A stretch of 64,000 nt of DNA from Tetrahymena thermophila SB210. Taxonomy: Eukaryota; Ciliophora; Oligohymenophorea; Hymenostomatida; Tetrahymenidae. The first letter of the stretch is position 1. Each line of letters starts with the position of its first letter. Below the pieces are notes generated by a model. It was not told the DNA's origin. It saw only the letters and a list, made by a program, of their open reading frames with translations, and ran no database searches. Shown one piece after another: positions 1-15,600 of this stretch. The DNA lies in contig NW_002476481.1 in the NCBI RefSeq assembly GCF_000189635.1, positions 868,001-932,000 on the forward strand. Reading direction: 5' to 3'. The position numbers were made by a program, and so were the translations under genes.

Positions 1-3000
1 GTGCTAACCAATATAAGTTATAGAAAAGCTTATAAAGTTTTGCTACAAATTACATTTAAACTATCTCTGTAGAATATTTAATTATTTTTTATATGACTTA
101 AACCTCATATTACACAGCTTACTTTTACGATTTATAGGGAAGAAAAGTAAAAACCTAATTGAAAAAAAAATATATATATATTAATAATTTTAATAAATAG
201 ATACAAACTTCTCCAAATTATAAGTAATTAGATCTAAATTTTTCAGGTAAAGAAAACTAATAAACTTAACAGGCATTAATATCTAGCTATTATGGTTTAT
301 ATTTTTATAACTTAACAACTCTTACTTATACGGTCTACCCTTTCTAATGTGCAGCAAGTATATATTTCTCGCTAAACTTTTAATATTATTATACTCAATC
401 TGCCTGCTCAACTTAATAGGATGGAGTTTTTACATATTCTAATAACACATTGATAAGTGTAAGCTTTCATCTTTAATTTAATTTAATTAAAATTTTTAAA
501 ATATAAAAGTAAGGAATATAGCCAAGAAACAAGTATATATACATTTATAAATATAATGATGATAGATATTTAGTAATAGCTACAAATACACCAAATCAAC
601 TTTTTTATGATAATGTAAGATAATAGCTATTTACAAAGCCTTCAATATATGGGGCAAACTAAGATGGAATGATAGAATAAGATGAAGTTATCTTTTTTAA
701 CAGTTAAGCAACTACTCATTATGATTTAAATACCTTCAACTTAATTTACTCAGAAGTAATTTTTTCTATTGTTTTCTTCATTTTTTAATTGATAATTTTT
801 GAGTTTTGAATAATTCTTCAGTCAAACACATACTGTATATTCTCAAAAAGCCAATAAAATTAATTAGCCTCTATTTTTAAAAATCACATAAAATCTTATA
901 CCAACCGAAATACCTAAAAATTTATGTGAAAGGTAAGTTTGGTGTTTATTATGAACTATATAGAATTTAAATATTTAATAAAATTTAAATTTGTAATGTA
1001 AAATAATTGAACCTACTTAACTTTCAAAAAAATTGAAATAAAAGAATTTTTTTAATTATTTTCAAAATACTATTAAAATTATGATTAAATTTTTATGAAC
1101 ATTGTAAATATCTTAATTGATAATTTAACAAATAATTTACCCACGAAATTGAATAGAGTTTAATTGAAAACACTTAAAAATTTTTATTAAAAATTTGTAT
1201 TGAATTGTATACCTATTATTTAACTAAAATAATATTTATAGATTCTGGATTATACAATTACTAAAACATTTTTACTTTAGACATAGTTTCTGAGGTACAA
1301 CTATATTATTACTACTTTACTTAATATAGTTTAAGTAAAAAAAATAAAATAAATAACGATTTAGACAACTAAATCAATAAATAAATATTAATCTTATTTT
1401 ATTGATTTTGTTAGTGAACTAAACTTTGTAGTTGAAATACTTCCTTAATCTATTAATATTTACAATTCGTTAAATAATTAACTTTTATATTCTGTGATCC
1501 CTTAAGAAACCATAGAAACATACTTATCATCTAATGATAATTTTGCCATATAAGAATTATTTACAAGACAAATTCTTTACTATTAACCTAGTAATTTAAT
1601 TGTTGTAGTTTATTATTTAAGCTTGATTTGTATCGATGCAACAACGTTTTAAGTGGTAAATTTAATATGTTCTAGAAATATTCATATTTATTTTATTTTA
1701 TATAAGCTATATTAATACAAGTATGAGTTACCAAATCAGAGTTTCAAGGCAATTTAGTTTGATTGGAATAGAGGCTATCTTATCTCAACAAACTTAGATG
1801 AAGACTGCATCTTAGATATGAATGTAAATAATTTGTAAATTCAAATTAATTATTTTAAGATGTAAAAATAGACTATTCGAAGAACTTGCTATAAAGATAA
1901 TCCACAATATTTAGGTCTTCCTAATTACTCGTTTTTAGATTATCAATAATATCTATTTATTAATTAGTATACAAGCTAGCTAATTATTTGCCAAATGATT
2001 TCTGTGAGAGTTTTTGCTCTTGATACTCTAACATATATTAAATCAATATATGATACTAATTTTTATGGTGCACAGTATTTTTTTAATCCAAGCTACAATT
2101 ATTTAATCTACATTTAAAAGTACAATCATATTTTTATGCTTCTTGATCTCAACACAATGCAATACATAGCATTATCTTTGCCAGCTCCAAGTACAGATTA
2201 TCAAAGCATAAATTACAGAGTAAAATATCCTATTATCTTGCAATCTTTACAATAATTCATTTTATTAAAAATTAAGTTCTTCTTTTTAGACGATAAGCAA
2301 ACCTATATCTTCTTAAATTCTAATCTTCTTTATATCGGTTTGTATGACTAAAAAACTCATCAGCTGATAAATAAAATATCTTTAAGTGTAGCCTTTTTTC
2401 CTTATTCAGATGCAGTTATTGACTAAGTTAATAAAATGATATTTTTTTATGATATTAACAATTTCTTAAACCAATATTCTTACTCTACAAATAATCTTAT
2501 ATCATAATATTAAGTAATAATAAAAAATTTCTTTAAAATTATTTTTAATTTTATTAATTTTACTTCAAAATTAGCTTAATTAAACTGACGCATAAGCTTT
2601 TTAAAAACGTTTAATATGGGATAGCTACAAATAAAGAATCATTTTATCTTCTGGTTCTACTTTGTATCTTATTAATACTAAAAGAAATAACATAGAGCTT
2701 TACTAATTAGACACTTTTGTGACTTAGCTTAGATTTTTTTAGGATAGAAATATAATATAATACTCTACATATTACTAAAATGTTTTACTTGATTACGATT
2801 ATCTACTGAATAATAATCAAGCTACATTTCCGACTTAAATAAATCCCAGATTCTTCCAAGTAAACAACAACACTTTTTTGTTACTAAATGATATCAACTC
2901 TCAAGCTAATCTCTTTATAAATTAAACAATTACTTCCACTTGGATCAGAAATAATTTGAATTCTGGATACATTCGAATAGTTGAAAACGATTTGTAAAAA

Positions 3001-6000
3001 TAACTTGTGTATGCAATTTTCGATAACGAAATAGCAATTTTAGATTTGAGTGATTCACTTATTAATTAATTAGATTAGCTTTTCCTTCGTTAAAATATTA
3101 TCAAAATACTCTTTGAAAATTAAGATTTAGTTATCCTACTTTCTTAATCATAATAAGTACTATAGCTCCAAAAAAGATAAAAATCTGTTAAAGTAAATGA
3201 AATAATAGTGTTAAAATAAGGTATTGCATAGTATTAATTTGCTAATAATCTAACAACATTTTTGTTTACTGACTTTTCTGGTAATTAATAAAATATAAAT
3301 ATTGTAAACTTAAGTTATGACTCTAGTAAAAGTATTTCTGGCAATATTAGAGCTTAAATTTTTATGCCTTCCAGAATACTAAGCATTCAGTAATTAAGTA
3401 ACTCTTAAGTTGTTATTTTAATGAATAACTTGATAAAAATTTATGATTACATTTTAATCTCAGAAATTGTTTCTGTAGGTTTGGAATTTAATGTCAATTT
3501 TGGAAATATTTTAATAGACAGTATCTACAAAAGAATTTTTTTGCAAGATCACATGGTAGGAAGCTTAGTTTATGACTTTAACCTTTAAAAACATGCAAAT
3601 TCCTTTATTAGTTCTTTCTCAACTAATTTATATTTTGATGATAACTTTATCTATTCAGTCGTATCACACTCTGCTAACATTTATTTTAGATAAGATTTAA
3701 AGCTTTTGTTTAACTTTAGGCATTTTAATTCAACTTTAGAGTTGAAGAATATAAGATACTTAGGAGTTGGGTACTTTTTTTTGGTTGAATTTATAAATAA
3801 AATCTCTGTTTATGAGTTTTCTCCATTTATTTCTCTTCCTACAGAAAAAGCATTTTTGCAAATTAATTAGTTTTCAATAATAGCATTTTCTTTTGTAAAA
3901 ATCTAAGAAAATGATAATAGCAGCAATGAATATTAGCTTTATATTAATGGGTTTACTTTAGAAGGAATGTTTATGTATAGACTTGCTTTAGATATATACA
4001 GCTAGCAATAAACTTAATCATGCTCTTTAAATTATTAACTATAGTAATATAATTACTAAGATGATACTTCTTTCAACTAAGTGAGTTCTTATCTTATTAG
4101 TTAGCAAAGAAAACTTAAAGGTTTAACAATAAATGTATCCAAATACCAAAATTTATACTTCCCAAAACTTTAATAAAATGTTTTGAATAATATATTCTAA
4201 CTAATCATAGCACCAAAAGAACAAAATATTATTGTTTATATCAAGGATCCATTAAATATTCAACAAGGTGTTTCTTTTGTTTAAATAAAGAATTTAGAAA
4301 TGCAAACTTCACCTCAAAATTATTAGAATTATTTGCAAAAAAATGATATTCAAACAAATCTTACAATTAATAATGTAATTTTCCCTGATATAAAACAAGT
4401 CTTACTCGAAAATATCACATTAACAGAGGCAAGTGTGCAAATTAACAATATATAAACATTGGTAATTTAAAAAATAAATTTGTAGCACTATGAAAACTAA
4501 ACATTGCCAACAACAACTTAGCTTAATTTAACAAATATTAGTATGGTAATTATTACAGAAATAAATTTGATTTCATGCAAATTTAATTTAGGACGTCCTT
4601 TAATAGTTCTTCAAAATATAGAAAAACTACAAATCAATAACATAAATGTAATTAATTGTGATTGCTCTGGATTTGATTAACTTTTACTTATAAATTAAGT
4701 ATAAAATGTAACTTTGGAAAATATTATAATATCTTAAACTAACTTCATTTAATAATCTTCTTTTTCCATTTAATCAACTCAGTTAGTTAAAATAAAATTG
4801 CTTTAATTATTGGATATCTAATACAATAACTAAAATCTTTAGTTAAGGTTACTATAAGCTAAAAATGCTAATAGTTTCATATAAAAAATATTCTACTTTT
4901 CAAATAATATAAAAGTAGACATTGATGACATTTAAATTGTTGGTTTTAATATTAATAGCTCTAATCAATTTTCTATTTTTGATTTTGAGCTTGTAGAGGA
5001 ATATCTAAGCATAAATAAAAGTTTTATTTAAAATGTAAATATTAAGAATGATCAAGATGGCACAATATTTACTAATTTAGGAGTTTACAGCACTTACCTC
5101 CAATCAATAAAACTTCAATAAATTAATAACATGAGATACTTGCTTCTTTCATCTTATCAAGTTTCAGATGTATAAAATATACAATGCAAAAACTTAAATA
5201 TAACTAATTTAAAAGTAATTAACTCTTAAATTGTACAGTAATCTTTCTTTTATATTACTTCTGATATTATCATTTTAGACTAAATCCAGTTTATAGATAT
5301 AAATGTTTTGCTAACTGATGCTTTATAATAATTATCCCTGATTACCTTAGCTGCTGATGAATTAATCTTGCTTTAAAATTCAAATTTTAGCTCAATAGCA
5401 AATTCTTTAAGTAGTACTATTTTAGTTTAAAATTCATAAAATGTAAATATTTTAAATATAAACTATTAATAATTATCTACTAATGGAACTTCTTCAGCTT
5501 TGAAGATTCTTGATTCATAAAATGTTACTATTCTGTCTAATGTAGTATCTTAATGTTAATCTTTATAAGATTCTGGAGCAATTTAAATTATTAATTGCAA
5601 GTAAGTAACAATTCAATAAAATATTCTTTCACAAATCTATTCAGAAAAAGGAAATGGAGGTGTTCTTTATGTATAAAATAGCTAAATTAATAGCTTCAAT
5701 AACAATTTATTCACCTCTAATACCGCAAATTTAGGATCAGGAGGAGCAATCTATTGTGAAAATAGTAATTTTAATGTTTTTAACAATAACTAATTTATAA
5801 AGAATTAAGCTCTTTAAGGTTCAGGTGGAGCTGTATTGCTAAATAATTGTGACATTTTATAAATTTAAAATAATACATTCAGCTAAAATTTGGCATTTAT
5901 TGGAGGAGGTATAAGATACATTAATCTTTAGCCTTTGGTGATAATGAAAAATGGAGTTAGCTTTTTAAAAAAGAATAATTACTTTTATAAAAATAATGCT

Positions 6001-8790
6001 ACTTCATATGGAATAAATATTGGCTCATATCCTAAGTTTTTAAATATGAAAAACAAAAATAGTTAAACTTAAGAATAAAATATTTTAGATAATGTACAAA
6101 GTGGATATAAATCGCCAATACCTATATTAATTAGATTTATTGATGAAGAAATGAGAGAAGTTACATTTGTTAATTTGTAGCTATTTCCTTAACTCAGCTA
6201 AGACATTTTAGAAGAAATGTCAATTTACATACTCTAAGCAGAAAGCAGTAATATAGGTTTATTAGGAGACTTAAGGCAAGTATATTCTTTAACATATTTT
6301 GCATTTATTTTTGACTTGTCCTATTCTTATCAGCCTTCATCAAGTGCTATTTTAAATATAAAGTCTGCTTAGCTCCTTCCTTAATTTTAGACAGATATTT
6401 AGTAAGTAATATAATCAAGATATAATCTTCCAATTACTGTCAATTTCAGAAAGTGTTAAGTTGGAGAAATACTTTAGCAATCAGGAAATTACACCTTATG
6501 CTATGAATGCGGATAAGGTAGAACCTTCTTAATAAAATAAGCACTTAATTTAAAAAAAATCTATTAATTATTTTTTTATTGAATTTTATCTAGCTTCTTT
6601 AAAAAAATAAAATTAATTTATTAAAGATAAATTAATAAAAAAATTTTATATTTTTTGTATTCTATTAATCCCCATTAATTAAAGGTCAGAGACTTTAAGA
6701 GATTTTTTTTTTCATCAAAAATTTTTAGAGTAAAGGGGTCTTTAATAAATGAAATAGTATAATTATTTTTAAGGAAAATAAAAAGAAAAAATTAAAAATA
6801 AAATATCGAATAATTTTTGAAAATTAATTGATTTATAATTATATTTATGAAAAAAAGGTTTCTACAGCATTATAGATCCATATTCTGTTGAAAATTCTAA
6901 TTGTAAGAGATGTCCTGTTGGCTCAATCGCATGTTAAAGTTCTTAAATATATGTTTAAAATGGATATTGGAGAACTGGTAATCTTTCAGATGTAATAATT
7001 TAATGCTAATATCCTGAATTTTGCCTACCAGAAGACCCTTAATCGAAAAACGGTTGCCTAAAGGGGCATATTGGACCAACTTGTTATGAATGTGATGTTA
7101 ATGGCGAAATATGGGGTACTTAGTACTCTAAGTCCAATTAAGAGTGCAATGATTGTGTACATTTTTATTCTGCATTGAATATTATTTTAATATTTCTGAT
7201 TTTTGCTTTTATTTTAATTCAAATCTATAGTAAAATTAATAATGAAATGATTCTGATAAGAAAATATATCATGGCTAAATATTTATCAAAATTAAGATTT
7301 GTTTCTCCTAACCTTTAAAGAACCTAAACTTCTTAATCTTCTTTGATTAAAATATTAATTAATTACTTTTAATTTCTAGCAATTGTAAACAGTCTAAACA
7401 TAACATTGCCAACTTATTTTACATTTTTTAACTTAACTGGGGGAGATACCTCTTAAATTACAATCTATTCGATTGATTGTTTACTATTTTCTAATAAGTT
7501 AGCAGTTCCAAATTATATAGTCCGCTTGTTATGGATCAACTTTTAACCAATTGCCTTATTTATAATTATTTAACTTTTTAGATATATTTTTGAAAAAAAT
7601 ACTTCTCACTCTTCGAGATAGGCTGTTTACACAAACACGATTAATATATACTTATTTTTTCAGCCTTCTGTTGTTAAAGTTATAACCTAATCTCTATCAT
7701 GCTAGAATATTGGTTTATAATCTTACATATCTTCTGATTTAAATTATACATGCTTAGACAGAGAGCATATGAAATACATATACTACTGTGTTTTACCTTT
7801 AGGATTAATTTGGATAGTTTTAATTCCCCTCTTTTTATTTGCAAGAATGAGAAATTATAAACAAAAAATGCAATCCGTTAAAATACTCTTCAGATACGGT
7901 TATCTATATCAGGTTTTTTTATTAAATTACAACAAATATAAATGAATATTTTAAATAATTTAAATAAAAGATTTACTAATTCTAAAAAACTACTTTATTT
8001 TAATTAAACCTTTTTTATATAATAGGAATACGTGGATGATAAATATTACTGGGATTTGGCAAGATTAATTATTCGTTCTGCAGGAATCATCGCTATTAAT
8101 ATATTTAACTTTTAAATCATTTTTAAGGGTATGGTTTTATTTGGAGTTATGTTCTTATTTTTATTCCTTTAGAAAAAATTAAAGCCATTTATTTTGTAAA
8201 AATTTAATAATCTTGAGCAGGAATCTACTTTCTTAGTAATAATAACTATTTATTTGCTTTTTGTTGGAAGTCTCTCAGAAAACTATATAATTTCTTATAT
8301 AGTCACTTTCATTATAGGAATTTTAAACTTTCAGTTTGTTTTAAAAATGTTATAGTTAATATTAATATAGTCTATTCCAGAAGAAGAAAAAGATAGAAAT
8401 ATATTTTAAAAACTTATTTTCAAGATAAAATAAAAATTTCCTTTATACTTTTAATGGATTAAAATTAGTCATTCATATAATAGTAGCCCTTTTAAAAACT
8501 GGAAAAAAGTTTCACAAGTGATGAAAACTATTAAAGAAGAGTTACATTAAGATGAATTTAATTTTAAGTAGAAAATAAGTCCTAGCACTGCAGGAAATAG
8601 AATTTCATTAGGAATGAGTTAAATATTAAAAAACCATAAAAAATAAATAAATTTAAATTGTAAAGATTCATAAGAGTCTCCTATAGTAATTAAATTTTAT
8701 TTTAATAAAATATTCAATTTTATATTTTAAAAACTTTAGAAGTCATAAACGAAAGAAAAATCAAAGTTTTAGAAATTTGATTTCAAATGA
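1..8790 (+). CDS. Giant multi-domain membrane protein, copy A (5' end outside window)
   Basis: The frame uses TAA/TAG as Gln and ends at TGA 8788-8790. The first base of the window already lies in an exon matching base ~12,955 of copy B, so the N-terminal exons are missing. Visible parts in order: beta-strand-rich repeats that look like a beta-propeller (about 1.75-2.5 kb); a long Asn/Ser-rich stretch with GSGGAI- and GNGGV-type turns typical of a right-handed parallel beta-helix (about 4.4-6.0 kb); a Cys-rich segment split by a 340-nt intron (6518-6857; CYECGQG joined to FYSIIDPYS) with further CxxC pairs; then about eight hydrophobic helices (7.15-8.4 kb) and a basic, Gln-rich tail. A 113-nt intron lies at 7913-8025 and a probable one at 8686-8739. 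The family is probably a ciliate surface or adhesion-like protein; this is inferred from architecture and its ligand is unknown. The last exon is the least certain part, because the next frame is also partly conserved between copies. Confidence 0.8.
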
Positions 8791-8945
8791 GATGTTGGTT
8801 GAAAAGTACTATTTAGATTTGAATATTATTGAAAAAATATTCAAAAAAAACCAAATTAGAATGAACAAGCTATTAATTTAATCAATAATTTCAAGATTAT
8901 AAAAAAATATAACATATTAAAGCTCATTAATAAAATAAAATAAAT
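1..8945 (+). repeat. Tandem duplication, left copy
   Basis: Bases 1 to about 8945 match about 12,955-21,840 nearly line for line, exons and introns alike, with scattered substitutions and small indels. Similarity continues some 150 bases past the stop codons and then stops abruptly near 8,945 and 21,840. That marks the right-hand breakpoint. The left breakpoint of this copy is outside the window. Confidence 0.9.
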
Positions 8946-9628
8946 TTAATTTTTTATAAGTTTGTTAGGATTTATATTTTTTTTAAATTACAAATTTACT
9001 TTATGCAATTTTATTTTATAGTGTTGCCAAAATAACTAAATAAATTATGCTTTATTTTCTTTTACCTTGATATTTCAGATATTTTTAATAAAAGCTACCC
9101 AAAAAATTTAATAACTTTTTTCATTTAAAAAAATAAATTTTTCCAAAAAAAAAAATCAAGATTTTTAATCAAATTTAATAAAAATGTGATGATATATTTA
9201 TTATTTTTGTCAGAATTCACCAATTATTGGTATTAATAAGCTGTCAATCGAGAATAAGTTAGTATATCCTATTTTGCTATTTTGCTAAAGAAAATATTGC
9301 TATAATAAAGTATGAATCTATTGATAAAGATTTGCTAGTCCAAGTAAATACTCGCATTAAGTAGTGTTTATTTTATCTTTTTATCAAAAATTTTTACATT
9401 GAACTTATTAGTGTTACATATATATCATTTGTATTAGATTTAAATGTAAAATAAAGTACAGTCTATTAATTTTAATTTAAACTGACTTTTTTATTTGTAA
9501 AGAATATTTAAATATCTATGCTTTTTAAATTATTATCTTTGTTATTCAAATATAGATAAAGAAACAAATTTCAATAAAAGAAAATAGATAGATAGAATTC
9601 AAATCAGAATTTGTAAAAAATACAAAAA
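8791..9628. other. Intergenic spacer between the tandem giant genes
   Basis: Very AT-rich. The first ~155 bases are the duplicated 3' flank. After the duplication end I see no coding pattern. The 100 or so bases before ATG 9629 must carry the promoter and leader of copy B, but I recognise no specific motif. Confidence 0.6.
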
Positions 9629-12600
9629 ATGATCATCATTTTTAAATTGTTGATTTTAATTTAACCAATTTTAAGTTAGTTTTAATGTGATCCTACAAAA
9701 AACTATTGCTGTAAAAAATCCTGTCTTAGTTGCTCTGAAAACTAAATTTCTGAATGTACATCATGTAGTTTAAATTACTTCTACTTGAATATTCAATATT
9801 AATGCCTCAAGAAGTGTCCTTAAGGAACATATTTAGATTAAAGCACTAATAATTGTTTTTCATGTATAAGCTAATACTGTAGCCAATGCTCAAGTACCTA
9901 ATGTTTACAATGCCTTGATGGATTTTAAAAAGACCCTAACGATCCTGTAAAATTTATTTTTTCTTAACATGATCAATTAAAACTATTATTTAAAATAGCA
10001 AAATTGTATTTCTCAGTGCAGCTAAATAGGATAAATTTAAGATGATTAAAGCCAATGCAATTATGGGTGCTTCAATGATTAGATTTTTGATATCGACTAC
10101 TAATCGTTTAGTTGTTAAGTAAAAGCTTAATGCCCTTAGATACAACAAATACCTTAGTTGCAAAATTAAAACAATATTGTTTCCTCTTTGCTTGATAAAA
10201 CTATGAGTAATTTATCAACATTTTTCTTTACTATTTACTTAATTTTAATATAATTACTTAAAAAAGATGCAATTACCTTAGTAGATGTACAAGGGTATGT
10301 TGTTTAATATAGCTATCCTTAGTTATAAGCATAGATATCATTTTAATTAAATATATCTACCTATTAAGTAAAACGATTATTTATTTATTAGATTAAATTA
10401 TGCAAAGAATATTAAAATAAATTTAGCATTAAGTTTTAAAAATTAACTTTTCTTCAAAAAAGTATTCCATATAGCACTTCCAGGATTAAAATTATTCTAC
10501 TGCAAGAATAGTAATCTTTGAAGCGCTTAATTATTTTAATAGTATTTTCTACTTTTTAAAAAATTTAAATGATTTTTAAGAATATATTTTTGAAAGTAGT
10601 CATACAAAATTTTATTTTATTAATTTTGAAAAATCAAAAATATGGTCCTTGTTTTTTAGGACAATAATCCTACCATTAAACTATTTTAGGTATTTAGATT
10701 TTACTTTTGATAAATTTAATGCCTATTATTATAATAATATAAATAAATTAATAAATAATTAATTAAAATATTACTATTATGATAATTAAAAACTTTCGAT
10801 AATAAGATATTTAAATAAAAAAATTCTTCTTATTTTTGTTTTCTTAAATCATTTTTTTATTTTTAATTTTAATTAATTTTTATCAGTGATTTAAATCATT
10901 TATATATTTTCGTCTAGTCAAAACTATACTTTTTTAAAACAAAAGCTTTAAAAGTATTTGTTACGAGTTTAATTTAAATTAAATCCAAAATTTTAAAATA
11001 TTTTAAAATAATAAAACCATATTTTTTTTCAGTAATACAACAAAGTGTATTAATATTTTAAAAAAATCAAATAAACTAATTTTAATTTAATAATTATAGA
11101 TTTATATTTATCCAATTTATTTTGATAATTTATTATACTATCTTCTAATTCAGCTCTGAATTAATTTTTATTTTTATAGGTTGAAATTAATTATGTTTTA
11201 AATATAATTTTTACCCATTTGTCTTTTTCTTTAAAATCTAAAAAAATTATCATATCAATAAGAAATATATTTAATTTCTATTTACTTTACTGATTGCTAT
11301 GCTAAACAAATTATTTAAAATATTTGACTTTTACATCTAATTTATTCATTTAAACTTAACAAACATATTAGGTCGTAGATTGCTTATATGAAAATTAGCT
11401 GGAATTAGCTAATAATATAGTCACTTGCTTATTGTAACCTCTTAACTTACTGAAATTTTACAACTCAAATGGAACAACTATCTTACAATCTTTTCTTACT
11501 TACAATAATACAAAAAACACTGGAAATTTTATAAAAAGCTTTTAGAAAGGAAATGATTGGAATTTAATATTATCATAAAGTGCCAATTATGAAATCGACC
11601 TATTATTTTACAAAAATTCTACTTACTTTATGATAGATGTCAGTTCTACTGCTTAAATTTCTCTATTTTAAGTGAAGTAATACACTAATTAAGACTAATA
11701 TTAGTTTTTGAGCTTAAACTTGATAAGCTAATCTATAACTTATTACTAGATTTCTCCATTTCAAAAAGTATCAGTCTACAATTCATCAAGTATAGACTCA
11801 ACAGCCAATTTAATCCAACTTAATTCGTTATATTATTGGACTTTATACACTTCTACATAGATTAATTTACTTTACTTTAATTATGGTTAGATGACTTTAA
11901 ACTTACTGCAAACCATTTAAATGACAAGCTTTATTTTTACCATTTACTTGGTCCCATAATCAGATGTAAGATTTCTATAATATTTACTTTTAAATTAAAT
12001 AGTATTTTAATTTTAAAAAAAAGCTTATTCTTATTGTAAGTGCTGAAACGCCTTAAAATAATTTAAAACTTACTATGTATAATTTTAACTAATAAAGTAA
12101 CCAAATATAATATTCTCAAACCTAGCTCAATAGCCAAACAAGTAACACCACTTAAATCTATTCTTTTGGCCGCTTATTGATTTTCTGTACTACAAATTAT
12201 GTTGAGTCTTACTAATTTTCTGCTGATTATTCTTAATTAGAATTTATACAATAGCTATAATAAGTAAATCCTCAGTTCTGTGCCTCATCAAAATTTAATG
12301 TGAATTACATAAACTAAGAAATACATGTTTGGTAGACTATTTAGAAAAATTTTATTTTAAATTCATTCAATATAATAAACTAGTAAAAAAGTATATTTAT
12401 CATAGCACAAAATGCAGTGACTTCTTAAGTTTTATCTAAATTCACTGTAAAGGTTAATAAAATTGATTTGCTTATTGAATACCCTGAAATTTAAATGTTA
12501 TTAGAGTTGAAAAGTTATGGATTAGCTTATATTTACAACACTGTTTCAAAGAAAATAGTGAACTAAGTAAGAATATGGTATCCAATCAGCGAGCTATCAA

Positions 12601-15600
12601 CATAATTACTCTACAATTACAATATTTTGCCAGACGGAACATATTTATTTACTGGCTTTGAAATGTATACCTTTAAAATCAAGATAATTAACATGAAAAC
12701 TTTAGAAATAATTTATGCGCAGTCTTTCCCTGAAATTATTGTAGATTTGAGTAAAATCAACTATGTATTGTAGCCATTCTATTATCCAAATTCTGGGTCT
12801 ATAGTTGCTGTTATATAATACTATAAATAAATTACAGATACTTAAAAAAATTTCCTATTCTTATTTTTTTCAAAAAGTATTGGTAAATAATTATTTATTA
12901 TTTTCATATTAAATATAGTTTATTGAATAAATACTAATTAAATTTAGACTAAATTAGTTCTAACAAATATAAGTTATAGAAGAGTTTATAAAGTTTTGCC
13001 ACAAATTACATTTAAACTATTTCTGTAGAATATTTAATTATTTTTTACCTGACTTCAACCTAATATTACACAGCATACTTTTACGATTTATAGGGAAGAA
13101 AAGTAAAAACAATTTGAGAAATATATATATATGTTAATAATTTTAATAAACAGGTTTTAACTACTCCAAATTATAAGTAAATAGATCCAAATTTTTCAGG
13201 TAAAGAAAACTAATAAACTTAACAAGCATTAATATCTAGTTATAATGGTTTATATTTTTATAACTTAACAACTCTTACTTATACAGTCTACCCTTTCTAA
13301 TGTGCAGCAAGCATATATTTCTCGTAAAACTTTTAATATTATTATACTCAATCTGCCTGCTCAACTTAATAGGATGGAGTTTTTACTTATTCTAATAACA
13401 CATTGATAAGTGTAAACTTACTTTCATCTTTAATTTAATTTAATTAAAAATTTTTTAAAAATAAAAGTAAGGAATATAGCCAAGAAACAAATATATATAC
13501 ATTTATAAACCTAACAATGATAGCTATTTAGTAATAGTTACAAATACAGCAAATCAGCTTTTTTATGATAATATAAGATAATAATTATTTACGAAGCCTT
13601 CAATATATGGATCAAATTAAGATGCAATGACAGAATAAGATGAAGTTATTTTTTTTAATAATTAAGCAACTACTCATTATGATTTAAATACCTTCAACTT
13701 AATTTACGCAGAAGTAATTTTTTTCTATTGTTTTCTTGATTTTTTAATTGATAATTTTTGAGTATTAAATAATTCTTCATTCAAATACTGTATATTCTCT
13801 ATAACCCAATAAAATTAGCCTAATTAAGAACTTTTTCTATGATTATGTTAAAATTTTAAATTGTGATGTAAAATAGTTGAGCCTACTTCTCTTTCAAAAT
13901 AAGGAACTACACTATTTTTTTAAAAGAATTTATATAAAAATTTTCAAAATATTATAAAAATTAAGATTAAATTTTAATTAACATTTTAAATATCTTATGT
14001 TATAATTTAAAAAATAATTTACCCAAGAAATTAAAAATAGTTTAATTGAAAAAAATTTAAAATTTATATTAAATTCTATTAATTCTTCATAAAAATACCT
14101 ATTATCTAACTAAAATAATATTAATAGATGGTGGATTATACAATTAGTAGATCATTTTTACTTTAGACATAGTTTCTGAGGTACAACTATATTATAACTT
14201 CTTCATTTAATTTAGTCTAAGTGAAAAAAATCAAATAAATTATGATTTAGACAACTAAATCAATAAATAAAAACTAATCTTATTTTATTGATTTTGTAAG
14301 TGATCTAAACTATGTGGTTGAAATACTTCCTTAATCTATTAATATTTACAATTCATTAAATAATTAACTTTTATATTCTGTGATTCCTCAAGAAACTATA
14401 GAAACATTCTACCCATCTTATCATAATTTTGCGATATAAGAATTATTTACAAGACAAATTCTTTATTATTAACCTAATAATTTAATTGTTGTAGTTTATT
14501 ATTTAAGCTTGATTTGTATCGATGCAACAACTTTTTAAGTGGTAATTTTATATGCACTAGAAAATTCATATTTATTATTATTTTATATAAGCTATATTAA
14601 TACAAGTATCAGTTACCAAATTAGAGTTTCAAAGCGATTTAGCTTGATTGGAAGAGAGGCTATCTTATCTCAACAAACTTAGATGAAGACTGCATCTTAG
14701 ATATGAATGTAAATATTTTTTTATTTCATATTAAGTATTCTAAATGTAAAAATAGACTATTCGACGAACTTGCTATAAAGATAATCCACAATATTTAGGT
14801 CTTCCTAACTATTCGTTTTTAGATTATCAATAATATCTATTTATCAATACTTAAACAAGCTAGTTAATCATTTGCCAAATGATTTCAGTGAGAGTTTTTG
14901 CTCTTGATACCCTAACATATATTAAATCAATATATGATACTAATTTTTATGGTGCACAGTATTTTTTAAATCCAAACTATAATTATTTAATCTATGTCTA
15001 AAAGTATAATTGTATTTTTATGACGCTTGATCTCAATACAATGCAATACATAGCATTATCCTTACCAGCTCCAAGTACAGATTATCAAAGCATAAATTAC
15101 AGAGTAAAATATACTATTAACTTTCAATCTTTACATTAATTTTATTTTATTAAAAATTAAGTTCTTCTTTTTAGACGATAAGCAAACTTATATCTTCTTA
15201 AATTCTAATCTTCTTTATATCGGTTTGTATGACTAAAAAACTCATCAGCTGATAAATAAAATATCTTTAAGTGTAGCCTTTTTTCCTTATTCAGATGCAG
15301 TTATAGACTAAGTTAATAAGCTAATATTTTTTTATGATACTAACAATTGCTTAAACCAGTATTCTTACTCTACAAATAATCTTATATCACAATATCAAGT
15401 AATAATAAAAAATTTCTTTAAAATTATTTTTAATTTTATAAATTTTACTTTAAAATTAGCTTAATTAAACTGACTCATAAGCTTTTTAAAAACGTTTAAT
15501 ATGGGATAGCTACAAATAAAGAATCATATTATCTTCTAATTTTACTGTATATCTTATTAATACTAAAAGAAATAACATAGAGCTTTACTAAGTAGACACT

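Noticed and set aside
10430-11370. A separate gene or stop between the Cys-rich start and the propeller part of giant copy B.
   Set aside because: The frame resumes on both sides and the 12883-12947 intron links the blocks. The gap is better explained by introns I could not place exactly.
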